Shown here: positions 33,874 to 42,349 of the stretch, piece after piece
How the letters are laid out: the number at the start of each line of letters is the position of its first letter
Numbering within the stretch: position 1 is the first letter of the stretch
DNA from: Acidobacteria bacterium Ga0077534
Lineage (GTDB): Bacteria; Acidobacteriota; Blastocatellia; Pyrinomonadales; Pyrinomonadaceae
Direction of reading: 5' to 3'
Length of the DNA: 64,000 bases
Assembly: GCA_001464455.1 (NCBI GenBank)
Contig: LNEI01000009.1
Location: 1 to 64,000 of the forward strand
Program-made: the position numbers and the translations under genes
The notes under the pieces: generated by a model
Database searches by the model: none
Seen by the model: the letters and a program-made list of their open reading frames with translations, nothing else
What the model was told of the DNA's origin: nothing

Positions 33874-35184
33874 ATGAAACAGACCTACATCAACCAACTC
33901 AAAGGCCATATCGGCGAAACCGTCACCGTAAAAGGCTGGCTTTATAACAAGCGTTCCAGCGGAAAGCTCGTATTTCTTCAGATCCGCGACGGCAGCGGCA
34001 TCGTTCAGGGCGTAGTTTTTAAGCCAAATGACGAGGCTCTTTACGATCTCGCGGACTCGCTTGGACAGGAAAGCTCGATCATCGTGACCGGCAGCGTGAA
34101 GGAGGACACGCGGTCTTCGCTGGGCGTGGAACTCGACGTCACCGGCCTCGAAGTCATTCAAAACGCACACGATTACCCGATAACGCCAAAGGAGCACGGC
34201 ACCGAATTCCTGATGGACAACCGCCATCTGTGGATCCGCTCGAAGAAACAGCACGCGGTCTTGAAGATCAGGCATACCGTGATAAAAGCGGTACGTGATT
34301 TCTTTGATAACGACGGCTTTACGCTGGCCGACACGCCGATATTTACGCCCGCGGCTTGTGAAGGAACGACGACTTTGTTCGAGGTAGATTATTTCGACGA
34401 TCAGAAGGCGTATTTGACCCAGTCGGGACAGCTTTATAACGAAGCGACGGCTGCCGCTTTTGGTAAATCGTACGCTTTCGGGCCGACTTTTCGTGCCGAA
34501 AAGTCAAAAACACGCCGTCACCTGACCGAATTCTGGATGGTCGAGCCCGAAGTCGCCTACGCGGGCTACGAAGACATGATGGACCTCGGCGAACGCATGA
34601 TCCTCGCGATCGTTGAACGCGTGCTGACGGACCGTCAGGAGGAATTAAAGACGCTCGAACGCGATACGACCATCCTCGAGGCGATAAATTCGCCGTTCCC
34701 GCGTCTGCACTACGACGATGCCGTCAAAATGCTGCAGGAAGGTTTTAGTAAAGGCGAACTCGAGAACAATTTCGAATGGGGCGGCGACTTCGGAGCACCC
34801 GACGAGACGTATCTCTCGACGCAGCATGGCAAGCCGGTCTTCGTACACCACTTCCCGACTGCGATCAAGGGATTTTACTTCGAGGTTGACAAAGACCGCC
34901 CCGAATGTGCCCTCGGCATCGACCTCCTCGCCCCCGAAGGCTACGGCGAAATCATCGGCGGCGGCGAACGCGCCGCGAATCTCGAATACCTAGAAAAACA
35001 GATCGAAGCCCACGGCCTCCCGCGCGAGTCGTTCGAATGGTACCTCGACCTCCGTCGCTACGGCAGCGTCCCCCACGCGGGCTTCGGCATGGGCATCGAA
35101 CGCTGTACAGCATGGATGGCAGGCATCGAACACGTGCGCGAGACCATTCCGTTTCCGAGGATGTTGTATAGGTTGAGGCCCTAA
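33874..35184 (+). CDS. asnS: Asparagine-tRNA ligase
   Basis: 436 residues, normal for AsnS. An N-terminal OB-fold anticodon-binding domain ([19 protein letters not shown], about 17-105) precedes the class II catalytic core with motif 2 ([20 protein letters not shown]) and motif 3 ([16 protein letters not shown]). It joins asparagine to tRNA-Asn in the cytoplasm. AspS or an archaeal-type AspRS is less likely because of the AsnS-type ATP-binding and C-terminal sequences. The last 66 bases recur in diverged form at 35740-35805 beyond the toxin-antitoxin pair. Confidence 0.95.
   Translation: MKQTYINQLKGHIGETVTVKGWLYNKRSSGKLVFLQIRDGSGIVQGVVFKPNDEALYDLADSLGQESSIIVTGSVKEDTRSSLGVELDVTGLEVIQNAHDYPITPKEHGTEFLMDNRHLWIRSKKQHAVLKIRHTVIKAVRDFFDNDGFTLADTPIFTPAACEGTTTLFEVDYFDDQKAYLTQSGQLYNEATAAAFGKSYAFGPTFRAEKSKTRRHLTEFWMVEPEVAYAGYEDMMDLGERMILAIVERVLTDRQEELKTLERDTTILEAINSPFPRLHYDDAVKMLQEGFSKGELENNFEWGGDFGAPDETYLSTQHGKPVFVHHFPTAIKGFYFEVDKDRPECALGIDLLAPEGYGEIIGGGERAANLEYLEKQIEAHGLPRESFEWYLDLRRYGSVPHAGFGMGIERCTAWMAGIEHVRETIPFPRMLYRLRP
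35119..35184 (+). repeat. asnS 3'-end direct repeat, left copy (within asnS)
   Basis: The last 22 codons of asnS. A second copy of equal length with about 15 differences lies at 35740-35805; the two bracket the toxin-antitoxin module. Confidence 0.7.
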
Positions 35185-35226
35185 AGTTCTGGAGTTTACT
35201 GCGGAAAGACGTATAATGTTGGACGT

Positions 35227-35427
35227 ATGCATACTGTAGAAGCGATCGTTAAAAATGGGATGGTCGTACCCCTAGACGACACGGAACTGGAAGAAGGCGC
35301 ACGAGTTCTCGTGACGATCTCGGACGGGGAGGATCGAGACTTTTGGATGGCCGCGACCGAGGCGAGCCTCAAAAAGATATGGGACAACGAGGAAGACGAT
35401 ATCTATGCCGAGTTACTCAAGGGGTGA
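35227..35427 (+). CDS. Antitoxin partner of a MazF/PemK-like toxin
   Basis: 66 residues. HTVEAIVKNGMVVPLDDTEL and EGARVLVTISDGE resemble the short beta-hairpin antitoxins of the DUF104/AF2212 kind (VEAxYxNGxxxPLxxxxLxEGxxV). The acidic C terminus (DNEEDDIYAELLKG) would bind the toxin. It overlaps the toxin gene by 23 bp, so translation is coupled. The gene begins 42 bp after asnS and, with the toxin, lies between two copies of the asnS 3' end. Confidence 0.75.
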   Translation: MHTVEAIVKNGMVVPLDDTELEEGARVLVTISDGEDRDFWMAATEASLKKIWDNEEDDIYAELLKG

Positions 35428-35758
35428 TATCGTCCTCGTCCGAATCCTTTTCTCGGATCTTTCAGGCTCCAAGATCCGGCCTGCGGTCGTTATCAGTCCC
35501 TCCCACGCTTCGCGAGATTTGCTGCTTGTTTCACTTACTTCAAAAACAACATCGCTTCTAGCGGGGGAGTTCGTGATCAGAGATTGGTCTCGAGCCGGAC
35601 TACTTACCGAGACTGCGGTCAAACGAGGCATCTTCACGATTGAAGACAAACTCGTTTTGAAATCCCTTGGTCATTGTCAGCGGACGACATGGCGGAGCTC
35701 GAACGCTCTATGCTGTTTTGGCTGGGATTGTAGAAGGTGGCTGGCATCGAGCCCGTAG
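35405..35758 (+). pseudogene. MazF/PemK-like toxin with a frameshifted C terminus
   Basis: The first about 88 residues follow the MazF/PemK endoribonuclease family: SYSRGDIVLVRILFSDLSGS, then KIRPAVVIS, LLVSLTSK and the TAVKRGIFTIEDKLV stretch. After LKSLG the open frame becomes HCQRTTWRSSNALCC, which is not family-like. One frame over, bases 35671-35733 read LSADDMAELERSMLFWLGL then stop, the normal family C terminus. A single missing base near 35668-35670 explains this. Either the toxin is inactivated, or this is a sequence error. The intact gene would end at 35733. Confidence 0.75.
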
Positions 35759-35805
35759 GCGACACAGTTCCGTTTCCGAGGGGGTTGAATAGACTAAGGC
35801 CCTAG
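35740..35805 (+). repeat. asnS 3'-end direct repeat, right copy (detached)
   Basis: 22 codons read AGIEPVGDTVPFPRG then LNRLRP and TAG, aligned without gaps to the last 22 codons of asnS ([21 protein letters not shown]). About half of the 15 differences are synonymous, so this copy looks like it came from a coding asnS of another lineage or is an old copy. It has no start of its own. Confidence 0.7.
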
Positions 35806-35809
35806 TATA

Positions 35810-36235
35810 ATGTGCCACGCACTCTACATCGCATCCTCTCAGCCGTTACCGCTTGTTGGATGGGACGAGCAGAATCCGGGATTTCATACTACGCAATTGC
35901 AAGAGCATGAAGAACTGGTGAGAAAGCAATTCACGCTTCCCTTTGTTGCGTACGCCGGATCTTTTGAAGGTTGTTCTTGTGGTTTTGTTTATGACGATGA
36001 ACCAATTGATGACGACGAATTTGAAATTGAGTATGATCGCCAATCTCGTGAATCAGTACGCCAATTGGGCCTATACATTTCCGATCTTCTGGAAAAGAGC
36101 GAGGTTGAGATATTTTCTTGCTGGGAAGGTGAACACGTAAACCCTCCGTTAGTACATTTAAACGTCGGGATGGAATTTTTCAGTCAGAAAGTGTTTGGTT
36201 TTGAGGAATCAACACTCGTGAGCATAACTAAGTAG
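35810..36235 (+). CDS. Unknown cytoplasmic protein
   Basis: 141 residues with no signal peptide or membrane segment. Notable are MCHALYIASS at the start, a CSCGF motif near 56-60, an acidic DDEPIDDDEFEIEYD stretch, and the Trp/Cys FSCWEGEH segment. I do not recognise the family. The sequence is visibly more A+T-rich than its neighbours, and the gene begins 4 bases after the detached asnS end copy, so it may have arrived with the same insertion event. Confidence 0.7.
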   Translation: MCHALYIASSQPLPLVGWDEQNPGFHTTQLQEHEELVRKQFTLPFVAYAGSFEGCSCGFVYDDEPIDDDEFEIEYDRQSRESVRQLGLYISDLLEKSEVEIFSCWEGEHVNPPLVHLNVGMEFFSQKVFGFEESTLVSITK

Positions 36236-36262
36236 TATATTGGCGAAAAGTGCACAAGAATT

Positions 36263-36724
36263 ATGTCAACCTACACAGCAAGGATCATTTGGAAATCCGA
36301 CGCACCCGAAAGCTTTACAAAGAACCGCTACACACGCGGCCACGAATGGTCGTTTGATGGTGGGGTGACTGTTCCTGCAAGTTCTTCGCCGCATGCGGTT
36401 CGGGTTCCGTTTTCGGTTGAGGCGGCGGTTGATCCGGAGGAGGCTTTGGTGGCGTCGGCTTCGTCTTGTCATATGCTGACGTTTTTGTGGTTGGCGGCGA
36501 CGGCGGGGTTTAATGTTGAGTCTTACGAAGACAATGCTGTCGGTGAGATGACCGCGATGGAAGACGGCCGGCAATGGGTTTCGACGATCACGCTCGACCC
36601 GCAGATCGCCTGGACCGGCGACAAACTCCCAACAGCCGAAGACATCGCCCACCTCCACCACGAGGCTCACGCAAAATGCTATATTGCCAATACGATCAAG
36701 TCTAAGATCGTTATCAAACAGTAA
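36263..36724 (+). CDS. OsmC-family protein
   Basis: 153 residues, the usual OsmC/Ohr size. The central EEALVASASSCHMLTFLWLA carries the first reactive cysteine and HHEAHAKCYIANTIKS the second. These proteins reduce organic hydroperoxides with a thiol pair in the cytoplasm. Sequence around the first cysteine favours the OsmC/YhfA side rather than Ohr, but the substrate is not certain. The hydrolase gene follows 19 bp later and could share a transcript. Confidence 0.9.
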   Translation: MSTYTARIIWKSDAPESFTKNRYTRGHEWSFDGGVTVPASSSPHAVRVPFSVEAAVDPEEALVASASSCHMLTFLWLAATAGFNVESYEDNAVGEMTAMEDGRQWVSTITLDPQIAWTGDKLPTAEDIAHLHHEAHAKCYIANTIKSKIVIKQ

Positions 36725-36743
36725 GATAATACAGGGGGGAACC

Positions 36744-37985
36744 ATGAAAACGCTCCGACTTTTCCTATTCACACTCGTTCTCTTTGCCGTCACCGTCTCC
36801 GGCCAGGCTCTCGTTTCATCCTCTTTAAATGGAACGATGTCAGCGTCCGAACTTAACGAACGGATGGCGAAAGCGTTCGGCGAATCCGCTCCGCCATCGG
36901 CGTCGACGGATGTGGAATTGCATAAGATCACCTACACATCGATCGATGTAAACAAGAAGAAGGTAAATCTAACAGGCCTCGTCGCGTGGCCCGTCGGCGG
37001 TGCTCCGAAAGGGTTGGTCGTTTATTGCCACGGCACAACCGTCGACCGCGACCGCTCTCCGTCGAGGTTCAAAGGGAAAGGCGAGGCTCCGGAAACGATC
37101 GAGGCGATCACCGCATTTGCGACCGGCGGTTACGCGGTGATACTCCCCGACTATCTTGGCCTCGGCGATCACAAAGCGGCTCATCCCTATCCGCTTAGTG
37201 TGGTCAATGCCCGTTCCGGCGTGGACATGATCTCGGCGGCACGTGCCTTTTCGAGGCAAAAGAACTATCCCATCGGCCGCGAGCTTTACATAACCGGCTA
37301 CAGCGAAGGCGGCGGCGTGGCGATGGCCTTGACTCGGTCGCTGCAGTCTTACATGAACGAGGAATATCAGGTCACGCGCAGTGCTCCGGCGAGCGGGCCG
37401 TATGATCTGTCGGGCACGACGCGTGAATTCATGCTGCAGGAAACAGGCGAACAGACCGGATTCGTTTTGCGGCTCTATCTGATGTCGTACGCGACGAATT
37501 ACCTGAACAAGGAAAAAGGCATAAAGCTAAATACCTTCTACAGACCTTCGCTCGCCAACGCTCTGGGGCTAAATTACCGGCTAAACCCATCGGACGAAGG
37601 CGTCATTAAGAATATCGGACTAACAACGACGCTGATGCGTTCGAAGAATCAGCTTTCCAATGTCCTGCAGCCCGCATTCCTGCGTGATATGAAGGCCAAC
37701 CGCAAGAGCAATCCCTTTGTGCGGATGCTCCACGAGAACGACGTTTACGACTGGGCCCCGACGCGCCCGATGCTTCTGATCTACGTTGATAAGGATTTCG
37801 TTGTCAGCCCCGAAAATACGGAGAAAGCCTACCGCACGATGAGGGCTCGTGGTGTCACTGATCAGATACTCAGAAAGCTCATGCTTCCTGCGAGCTATGA
37901 TCATCTGACAGGAATTCCGCCGGCAATGGCTCTCGCTCGGGCATATTTTGATGGTGGATTTGCGGCTGTACCGGAAGCCCGTTGA
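36744..37985 (+). CDS. Secreted alpha/beta hydrolase (secretory-lipase-like)
   Basis: 413 residues from ATG 36744, chosen for its perfect RBS (AGGGGGGA) and the immediate signal peptide (LRLFLFTLVLFAVTVSGQ). The oxyanion segment LVVYCHGTTVDRD, the nucleophile elbow YITGYSEGGGVAM (GxSxGG) and a late ASYDHLTGIP with the likely catalytic His fit the secretory-lipase/prolyl-oligopeptidase group. It should act on esters or peptides in the periplasm or medium; the substrate is unknown. Its stop overlaps a TTG of the pirin gene. Confidence 0.83.
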   Translation: MKTLRLFLFTLVLFAVTVSGQALVSSSLNGTMSASELNERMAKAFGESAPPSASTDVELHKITYTSIDVNKKKVNLTGLVAWPVGGAPKGLVVYCHGTTVDRDRSPSRFKGKGEAPETIEAITAFATGGYAVILPDYLGLGDHKAAHPYPLSVVNARSGVDMISAARAFSRQKNYPIGRELYITGYSEGGGVAMALTRSLQSYMNEEYQVTRSAPASGPYDLSGTTREFMLQETGEQTGFVLRLYLMSYATNYLNKEKGIKLNTFYRPSLANALGLNYRLNPSDEGVIKNIGLTTTLMRSKNQLSNVLQPAFLRDMKANRKSNPFVRMLHENDVYDWAPTRPMLLIYVDKDFVVSPENTEKAYRTMRARGVTDQILRKLMLPASYDHLTGIPPAMALARAYFDGGFAAVPEAR

Positions 37986-37993
37986 GTTATCTG

Positions 37994-38884
37994 ATGATCA
38001 GAACCGTCGAATTCATCCTGACCGCAAGCGAGTCTTACCTTCCGGGCGATTTCGTAGTCTATCGTGCCCTGCCTCGAAGAGAATTGCGGCGGGTTGGTGG
38101 GTTTGTGTTTCTGGATCATTTCGATCAGCAGGATGTCACACCCGAGCTTTTCGACGTTCCGCCGCATCCGCATATCGGGCTGCAGACCGTGACGTACCTT
38201 TTTGAGGGCGAGGCGTTTCACACCGATTCGCTGGAGAACGCATTGTCCATCAAAGCGGGCGATGTCAACTGGATGACGGCCGGCCGCGGCATCACACACG
38301 CTGAGCAGGTCGCGACGACGCAGCCAAGGATGCACGGGCTGCAGAGCTGGGTCGGCCTGCCGCACGAAAAGCGAAAGGTCGAGCCCGCCTTCGACAATTA
38401 CCCTGCTGATTCTCTGCCCAAGATAGCGATCGACGGCGTCTCGGTCACCGTGATCGCCGGCGAATTGCACGGGCGGGTTTCTCCGGTCACGACATTTCAG
38501 GAACTGAGCTACTTTGATATCTCCGTGACGCATACAGCGGCGGTTGAACTACCGGTAAATGCAGAGCACGAGCTGGCTATCTACGTTACAGAGGGCTCCG
38601 TTGAGGTCGGCGGCGACGAGATCACGCTCCACGATCTCGCAAAGCTCACGCCCGGCGACAAATTTGCTTTCGCGGCCGAAGCCGGGACGCGATTTGTCCT
38701 CTTCGGCGGCGAGCCGCTGCCCGAACCGACGGTCATTTACTGGAATTTCATCACCGACACCGTCGGCGAGGCGAAGCAGGCGGCGATCGACTGGCAGGAT
38801 GGCAAGTTTCCGCCGGTCGACAAGTACAGAAAGTTCACATCTGCCGACGTCGGCGACGAAGCCGAGCGGATGCAGCTACTCTAG
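37994..38884 (+). CDS. Pirin-family protein
   Basis: About 297 residues from ATG 37994 (a TTG at 37982 is in frame). The N-terminal cupin has the pirin signature: VGGFVFLDHFDQQ, then PPHPHIGLQTVTYLFEG with the metal-binding histidines, and GDVNWMTAGRGITHAEQ. Bacterial pirins are metal-binding cupins, some with quercetin dioxygenase activity, others regulating pyruvate metabolism; the actual role here is open. It directly follows the hydrolase and is followed 8 bp later by a small unknown gene. Confidence 0.92.
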   Translation: MIRTVEFILTASESYLPGDFVVYRALPRRELRRVGGFVFLDHFDQQDVTPELFDVPPHPHIGLQTVTYLFEGEAFHTDSLENALSIKAGDVNWMTAGRGITHAEQVATTQPRMHGLQSWVGLPHEKRKVEPAFDNYPADSLPKIAIDGVSVTVIAGELHGRVSPVTTFQELSYFDISVTHTAAVELPVNAEHELAIYVTEGSVEVGGDEITLHDLAKLTPGDKFAFAAEAGTRFVLFGGEPLPEPTVIYWNFITDTVGEAKQAAIDWQDGKFPPVDKYRKFTSADVGDEAERMQLL

Positions 38885-38892
38885 AAGAGATT

Positions 38893-39183
38893 ATGCAGGA
38901 TGAATGGACCTACCATAGGTCGAAAAAATACGACAAGCAGAAGATGCGTTGGCATTTCGTGACGCGATATTTCTACGTTGAGGACGGCGAGGACGAGCCG
39001 CGTGAGTTGTATTTTCGAAATGACGACAGGACAGAGTTCGGAATGCTCCGATTTGACCGGATAAAGGACAATCCTTACCGCGATTGGGACGCTGTTATGA
39101 CAAAGATCATGAACAACGTCCCGTTTCGCCGCTCGCTGCTCGATGAAGAGACAAAGACCGTCTGGAAAAAGAAGTGGGATTAG
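38893..39183 (+). CDS. Small unknown protein
   Basis: 96 residues, rich in Trp, Arg, Lys and Asp (WTYHRSKKYDKQKMRW, LYFRNDDRTEFGMLRFDRI, ending VWKKKWD). No signal peptide, membrane segment or recognised domain. It begins 8 bp after the pirin gene and reads as one transcript with it. Confidence 0.65.
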   Translation: MQDEWTYHRSKKYDKQKMRWHFVTRYFYVEDGEDEPRELYFRNDDRTEFGMLRFDRIKDNPYRDWDAVMTKIMNNVPFRRSLLDEETKTVWKKKWD

Positions 39184-39203
39184 CCGGGGCCCCGCAGACT
39201 AGA

Positions 39204-39473
39204 TCAAGTCCACGACTCACGTGTGATCCTGATCTCGCGAAGTTTAACGACAAAGCTTCTCTGAGTTAACTCGATAGCTCCGTTCGCAACGGCGATCTCG
39301 CGGCCCAAGGCTGTCAGGTCAAAATGTGGGGAACTTTTGGGCTGAAACCACTCGCGTTTCAGCCCGATGCTTTCGGCGAATTCGATCAACTCCTCGACCG
39401 AATCGCCGATCAGATGGCAGGAAGGCCCGTGCCGCCAGCCATAATCGCGAAGATTATCAACGTAAACCGCCAC
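39204..39473 (-). CDS. DUF4031 family protein
   Basis: 89 residues that follow the DUF4031 pattern: VYVDNLRDYGWRHGPSCHLI at the start, EELIEFAESIGLKREWFQP, then HFDLTALGREIAVANGAIEL. The function of the family is unknown. It lies 8 bp downstream of the lipoprotein stop on the same strand and is convergent with the gene ending at 39183. Confidence 0.85.
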   Translation of the reverse strand: MAVYVDNLRDYGWRHGPSCHLIGDSVEELIEFAESIGLKREWFQPKSSPHFDLTALGREIAVANGAIELTQRSFVVKLREIRITRESWT

Positions 39474-39481
39474 GTCCGACT

Positions 39482-40273
39482 TTATTTCTTCTTCGCGACC
39501 TCAGTACCGAGTTTCTTCACGCCGCGGCCACCCCAGCTTCCGTCCAGCGTTCCGTCGGCCTGAACATCGTAGCCGACAAATGCGCACTGCTTGCCGCCGA
39601 AGCCTACCGCGATCAGTTCGCCGGCTCTAATGCCAAAGCCCTGAAGCGTATCAGGAGCAGACCACATAAAATCGTATCCCAGGCCATCTTTCTTGATCTT
39701 TAGATTCCCCTTGTACTCCTGTCCTTCGGGGTTCTTGCCGCTGATCTCGTACTCGCCTTCGAGGTCGGTTCCGCTCTTTCGGGTGGCCTTCTCGACTTCC
39801 ATCTTATTCTCGCCCCAATATCCGACCTTTCCGTCGAGCGATCCGTCGGCGTTGATCTTATAGAGGACGACGCCGCAGCCCTGCCCGTCTTTTCCGGTGG
39901 TGTATGCGACCGCGACTGCGTTCCCGTTCTGAACGCCGACGCCGTCATAATCATTTCCGCCTGATTTCCACGAGAATTGATAAACATCATCCCGCTGGGT
40001 CACGGTAAGGTCCGCCTTGTAAGCGGCTCCGTCATCCGGATTAGTGCCGTTTGCTTCATAATTGCCGGCGATGTTCTTCGGGGCGGCTGGAGCCGACGAC
40101 GCGGTGTTAGCCGGAGCGGTGTTAGCTGCGGCAGTGTTCGCCGCGGTGTTCGAGTTAGAGTTTGACGAGGATCCGGAGTTGGTCCCGACACTAAACTCGC
40201 AGCCCGCTCCGCCTACCGCAATTGCGATGATCACGAGTGCAAGCCCAAATAGGCCGCGTTTATTTTTCGACAT
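39482..40273 (-). CDS. Lipoprotein with two internal repeats
   Basis: 263 residues. The lipobox AVGGAGCE puts the acylated Cys at residue 25. A low-complexity Ser/Asn/Thr/Ala stretch (about 30-68) follows. Then come two related domains of about 95 residues, each beginning with the pattern GxYExxGxNPxG..YKxxL and containing a Y-x-F-x-W segment (YQFSWKSGG, YDFMWSAPD) and a strand ending in AVAYTTGKDGQGC or AVGFGGKQC. I do not recognise the domain. It is outer-envelope attached; the role is unknown. Divergent from the phosphodiesterase gene. Confidence 0.8.
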   Translation of the reverse strand: MSKNKRGLFGLALVIIAIAVGGAGCEFSVGTNSGSSSNSNSNTAANTAAANTAPANTASSAPAAPKNIAGNYEANGTNPDDGAAYKADLTVTQRDDVYQFSWKSGGNDYDGVGVQNGNAVAVAYTTGKDGQGCGVVLYKINADGSLDGKVGYWGENKMEVEKATRKSGTDLEGEYEISGKNPEGQEYKGNLKIKKDGLGYDFMWSAPDTLQGFGIRAGELIAVGFGGKQCAFVGYDVQADGTLDGSWGGRGVKKLGTEVAKKK

Positions 40274-40369
40274 GAGAAGTTCTCCTTTGATTTAAGATTC
40301 CGGTAAAGCTTGATTGCGATTATGATATTAAAGAACATCAAAAACATCCATTCGGGACCCGAACATCTT

Positions 40370-41611
40370 ATGAAAAGGTACATCTCCGCGATTCTTTTGA
40401 TCATAATTACGGTCGGCGGCGTCGTTGGCGAGTCGTCAAAGGCCCAAGATCTGAAGCCGACGGTCATTTTGATATCGCTGGACGGCTTTCGCTGGGACTA
40501 TCTCGACAAATTTAGCCCGCCGACGTTAAATAGGCTCGCGAAGAACGGCGTGCGGGCAAAATGGATGATCCCGTCCTTTCCCACCAAGACCTTTCCGAAC
40601 CATTACACGGTCGTCACGGGGCTCTATCCGCAGAATCACGGCATCGTGGAGAACAGCGTCTACGACTTTGGCACGACGCTGACGATGTCGAAGCGCGAAG
40701 AGGTGCAGAACGGCCGCTGGTGGCTGGGCGAACCCATCTGGGTGACGGCCGAAAAGCAGGGGCAGCGAGCGGCGAGCATCTTCTGGCCCGGCTCCGAGGC
40801 GAGAATTTCGGGTATTACTCCGACCGATTGGCTGGTCTACAACGGCGATATGCCCAACACCCTGAGAATCGATCGCGTACTCGCCTTGCTCGACCGGCCT
40901 GCGACGACGCGGCCGACGCTGATCACGACATATTTCAGCCACACCGACGACGTGGGCCACGCCTTCGGGCCGGATGCCGAGGAAACGAAGTACTCCGTGC
41001 ACGAGGTCGACACCTACATCGAGCGCCTGATGGCCGGGCTGAAGAAACGCGGCATCGACAACCGAGTGAACGTGATAATTACGTCCGACCACGGCATGGC
41101 GAACGTCGACGTCAGGAAGGTTACCTTCCTCGACGACCATTTCGACACCGAAGCGCTCACCGAACGCATTATTTGGACGAGCGAGATCATCCAGATATTC
41201 CCAAAGCCCGGCAAACTGGAGGAAATTTACGCCAAGGTCAAAGATCTGCCGCACACAACCTGTTGGAAAAAAGGCGAAATACCTGCGCGGCTGAACTACA
41301 ACGACGGCCCGCGCGTCGCGCCTCTCATTTGTTCGAGCGAATTGGGCTGGATGACGAACAATCACGAGTGGTACGACCCTTGGTTCAAACGCCTCGACGC
41401 CCCCGAACGCCCCCGCGGTGCCCACGGCTACGACAATAAATACCAGGAGATGCAAGCCACCTTCATCGCCCACGGCCCCGCCTTCAAAAAAGGCTTCACC
41501 GCCGAGCCGTTCGAGAATGTCGAGGTCTACAACATCATGTGCCGAATCCTCAACCTCACCCCCGCCAAAAACGACGGCGATCTCAGCCGCGTAAAAGCCA
41601 TGCTGCGGTAA
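40370..41611 (+). CDS. Secreted type I phosphodiesterase / nucleotide pyrophosphatase
   Basis: 413 residues from ATG 40370, where a signal peptide begins (YISAILLIIITVGGVVG). The alkaline-phosphatase-like metal sites are clear: SLDGFRWDYL (Asp), nucleophile Thr in FPTKTFPNHYTVVTGLYP, THTDDVGHAFGPD-type segment near 200, ITSDHGMANV, and a late GAHGYDN histidine. The order matches ectonucleotide pyrophosphatase/phosphodiesterases (PF01663), which hydrolyse nucleotide or phosphodiester substrates outside the cytoplasm using two zinc ions. An in-frame ATG at 40310 would give an unlikely hydrophilic extension. Confidence 0.92.
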   Translation: MKRYISAILLIIITVGGVVGESSKAQDLKPTVILISLDGFRWDYLDKFSPPTLNRLAKNGVRAKWMIPSFPTKTFPNHYTVVTGLYPQNHGIVENSVYDFGTTLTMSKREEVQNGRWWLGEPIWVTAEKQGQRAASIFWPGSEARISGITPTDWLVYNGDMPNTLRIDRVLALLDRPATTRPTLITTYFSHTDDVGHAFGPDAEETKYSVHEVDTYIERLMAGLKKRGIDNRVNVIITSDHGMANVDVRKVTFLDDHFDTEALTERIIWTSEIIQIFPKPGKLEEIYAKVKDLPHTTCWKKGEIPARLNYNDGPRVAPLICSSELGWMTNNHEWYDPWFKRLDAPERPRGAHGYDNKYQEMQATFIAHGPAFKKGFTAEPFENVEVYNIMCRILNLTPAKNDGDLSRVKAMLR

Positions 41612-41637
41612 CGAAAGCGAAGATATTGAACCCAAAA

Positions 41638-42012
41638 GCCCGCGTAGCGGGCGAAATAATGTAGCCACGGGCGTGAGCCCGTGGAAAGAACGACCAAGAT
41701 CGTGGAAAAGGCGACCAAAACGATGATAGCCCACGTAGCGGGCGGCAGCGGACGGGGCGAAATGAAGTCAAACGAGTTCCAAAAGCCCGCGTAGCGGGCG
41801 GAAGCATGTAGCCACGGGCGTGAGCCCGTGGAAAGGGCGACCAAGATCGTGAAAGCCCGCGTAGCGGGCGACAGCGGGCCCCCCAAAATGTCCTCGCGTC
41901 AGTCCGAATATCAATAATTCCCGCTCTCGCCCGCTACGCGGGCTTTGTTTTACCTCTCCGCCGTTCCACGGGCTTACGCCCGTGGCTTTATGCTGCCGCC
42001 CGCTACGCGGGC
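41638..42012. repeat. Cluster of REP-like palindromes
   Basis: The palindrome GCCCGCGTAGCGGGC or a one-base variant occurs at 41638-41652, 41729-41743, 41785-41799 and 41855-41869 in one orientation, and at 41929-41943 and 41998-42012 in the other. A second palindrome, CCACGGGCGTGAGCCCGTGG, alternates with it at 41665-41684, 41812-41831 and (inverted, one variant) 41966-41985. The layout, four in one direction then two reversed, would fold into a large cruciform. No coding gene lies here. Confidence 0.9.
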
Positions 42013-42031
42013 TGACTGAGCCGCCCGCCGG

Positions 42032-42262
42032 GTTGAGCACTCTGCCCGCTGGGTTGAGCACTCTGCCCGCTGGGTTGAGCACTCTGTCCGCTGGGTTGAG
42101 CACTCTGCCCGCTGGGTTGACCACTTTGCCCGCTGGGTTGAGCACTCTGCCCGCTCGGTTGAGCACTCTGCCCGCTGGGTTGAGCATTCTGCCCGCCGGG
42201 TTGAGCACTCTGCCCGCTGGGTTGAGCACTCTGCCCGCTGGGTTGAGCACTCTGCCCGCTGC
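42032..42262. repeat. 21-bp tandem repeat array, 11 units
   Basis: Eleven units of exactly 21 bases with core TTGAGCACTCTGCCCGC; eight differ from consensus by at most one base, so the array is more homogeneous than its relative at 30819-31070. Open frames cross it on both strands (LSTLPAG, AQPSGQS) but have no supportable start. The last unit of both arrays is followed by GCAAA. Confidence 0.92.
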
Positions 42263-42295
42263 AAATTCGACAAAATCCTTGTAAATATGACCGGC

Positions 42296-42315
42296 TTGGC
42301 ATAGAATTTTGCCAA
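42296..42315. promoter_or_regulatory. Dyad upstream of the unknown 234-residue gene
   Basis: TTGGCA, eight bases, then TGCCAA: a perfect 6-bp dyad 35 bases before the start codon, in an A+T-rich promoter-like stretch. It may be an operator. Confidence 0.35.
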
Positions 42316-42349
42316 ATAATTGCCCGATATCAACATTTTAGGAGGAAAC

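Noticed and set aside
40526-41734. A 402-residue minus-strand frame opposite the phosphodiesterase
   Set aside because: The plus-strand gene has all metal-binding motifs. The minus frame shows no recognisable domain and extends into palindromic repeats.
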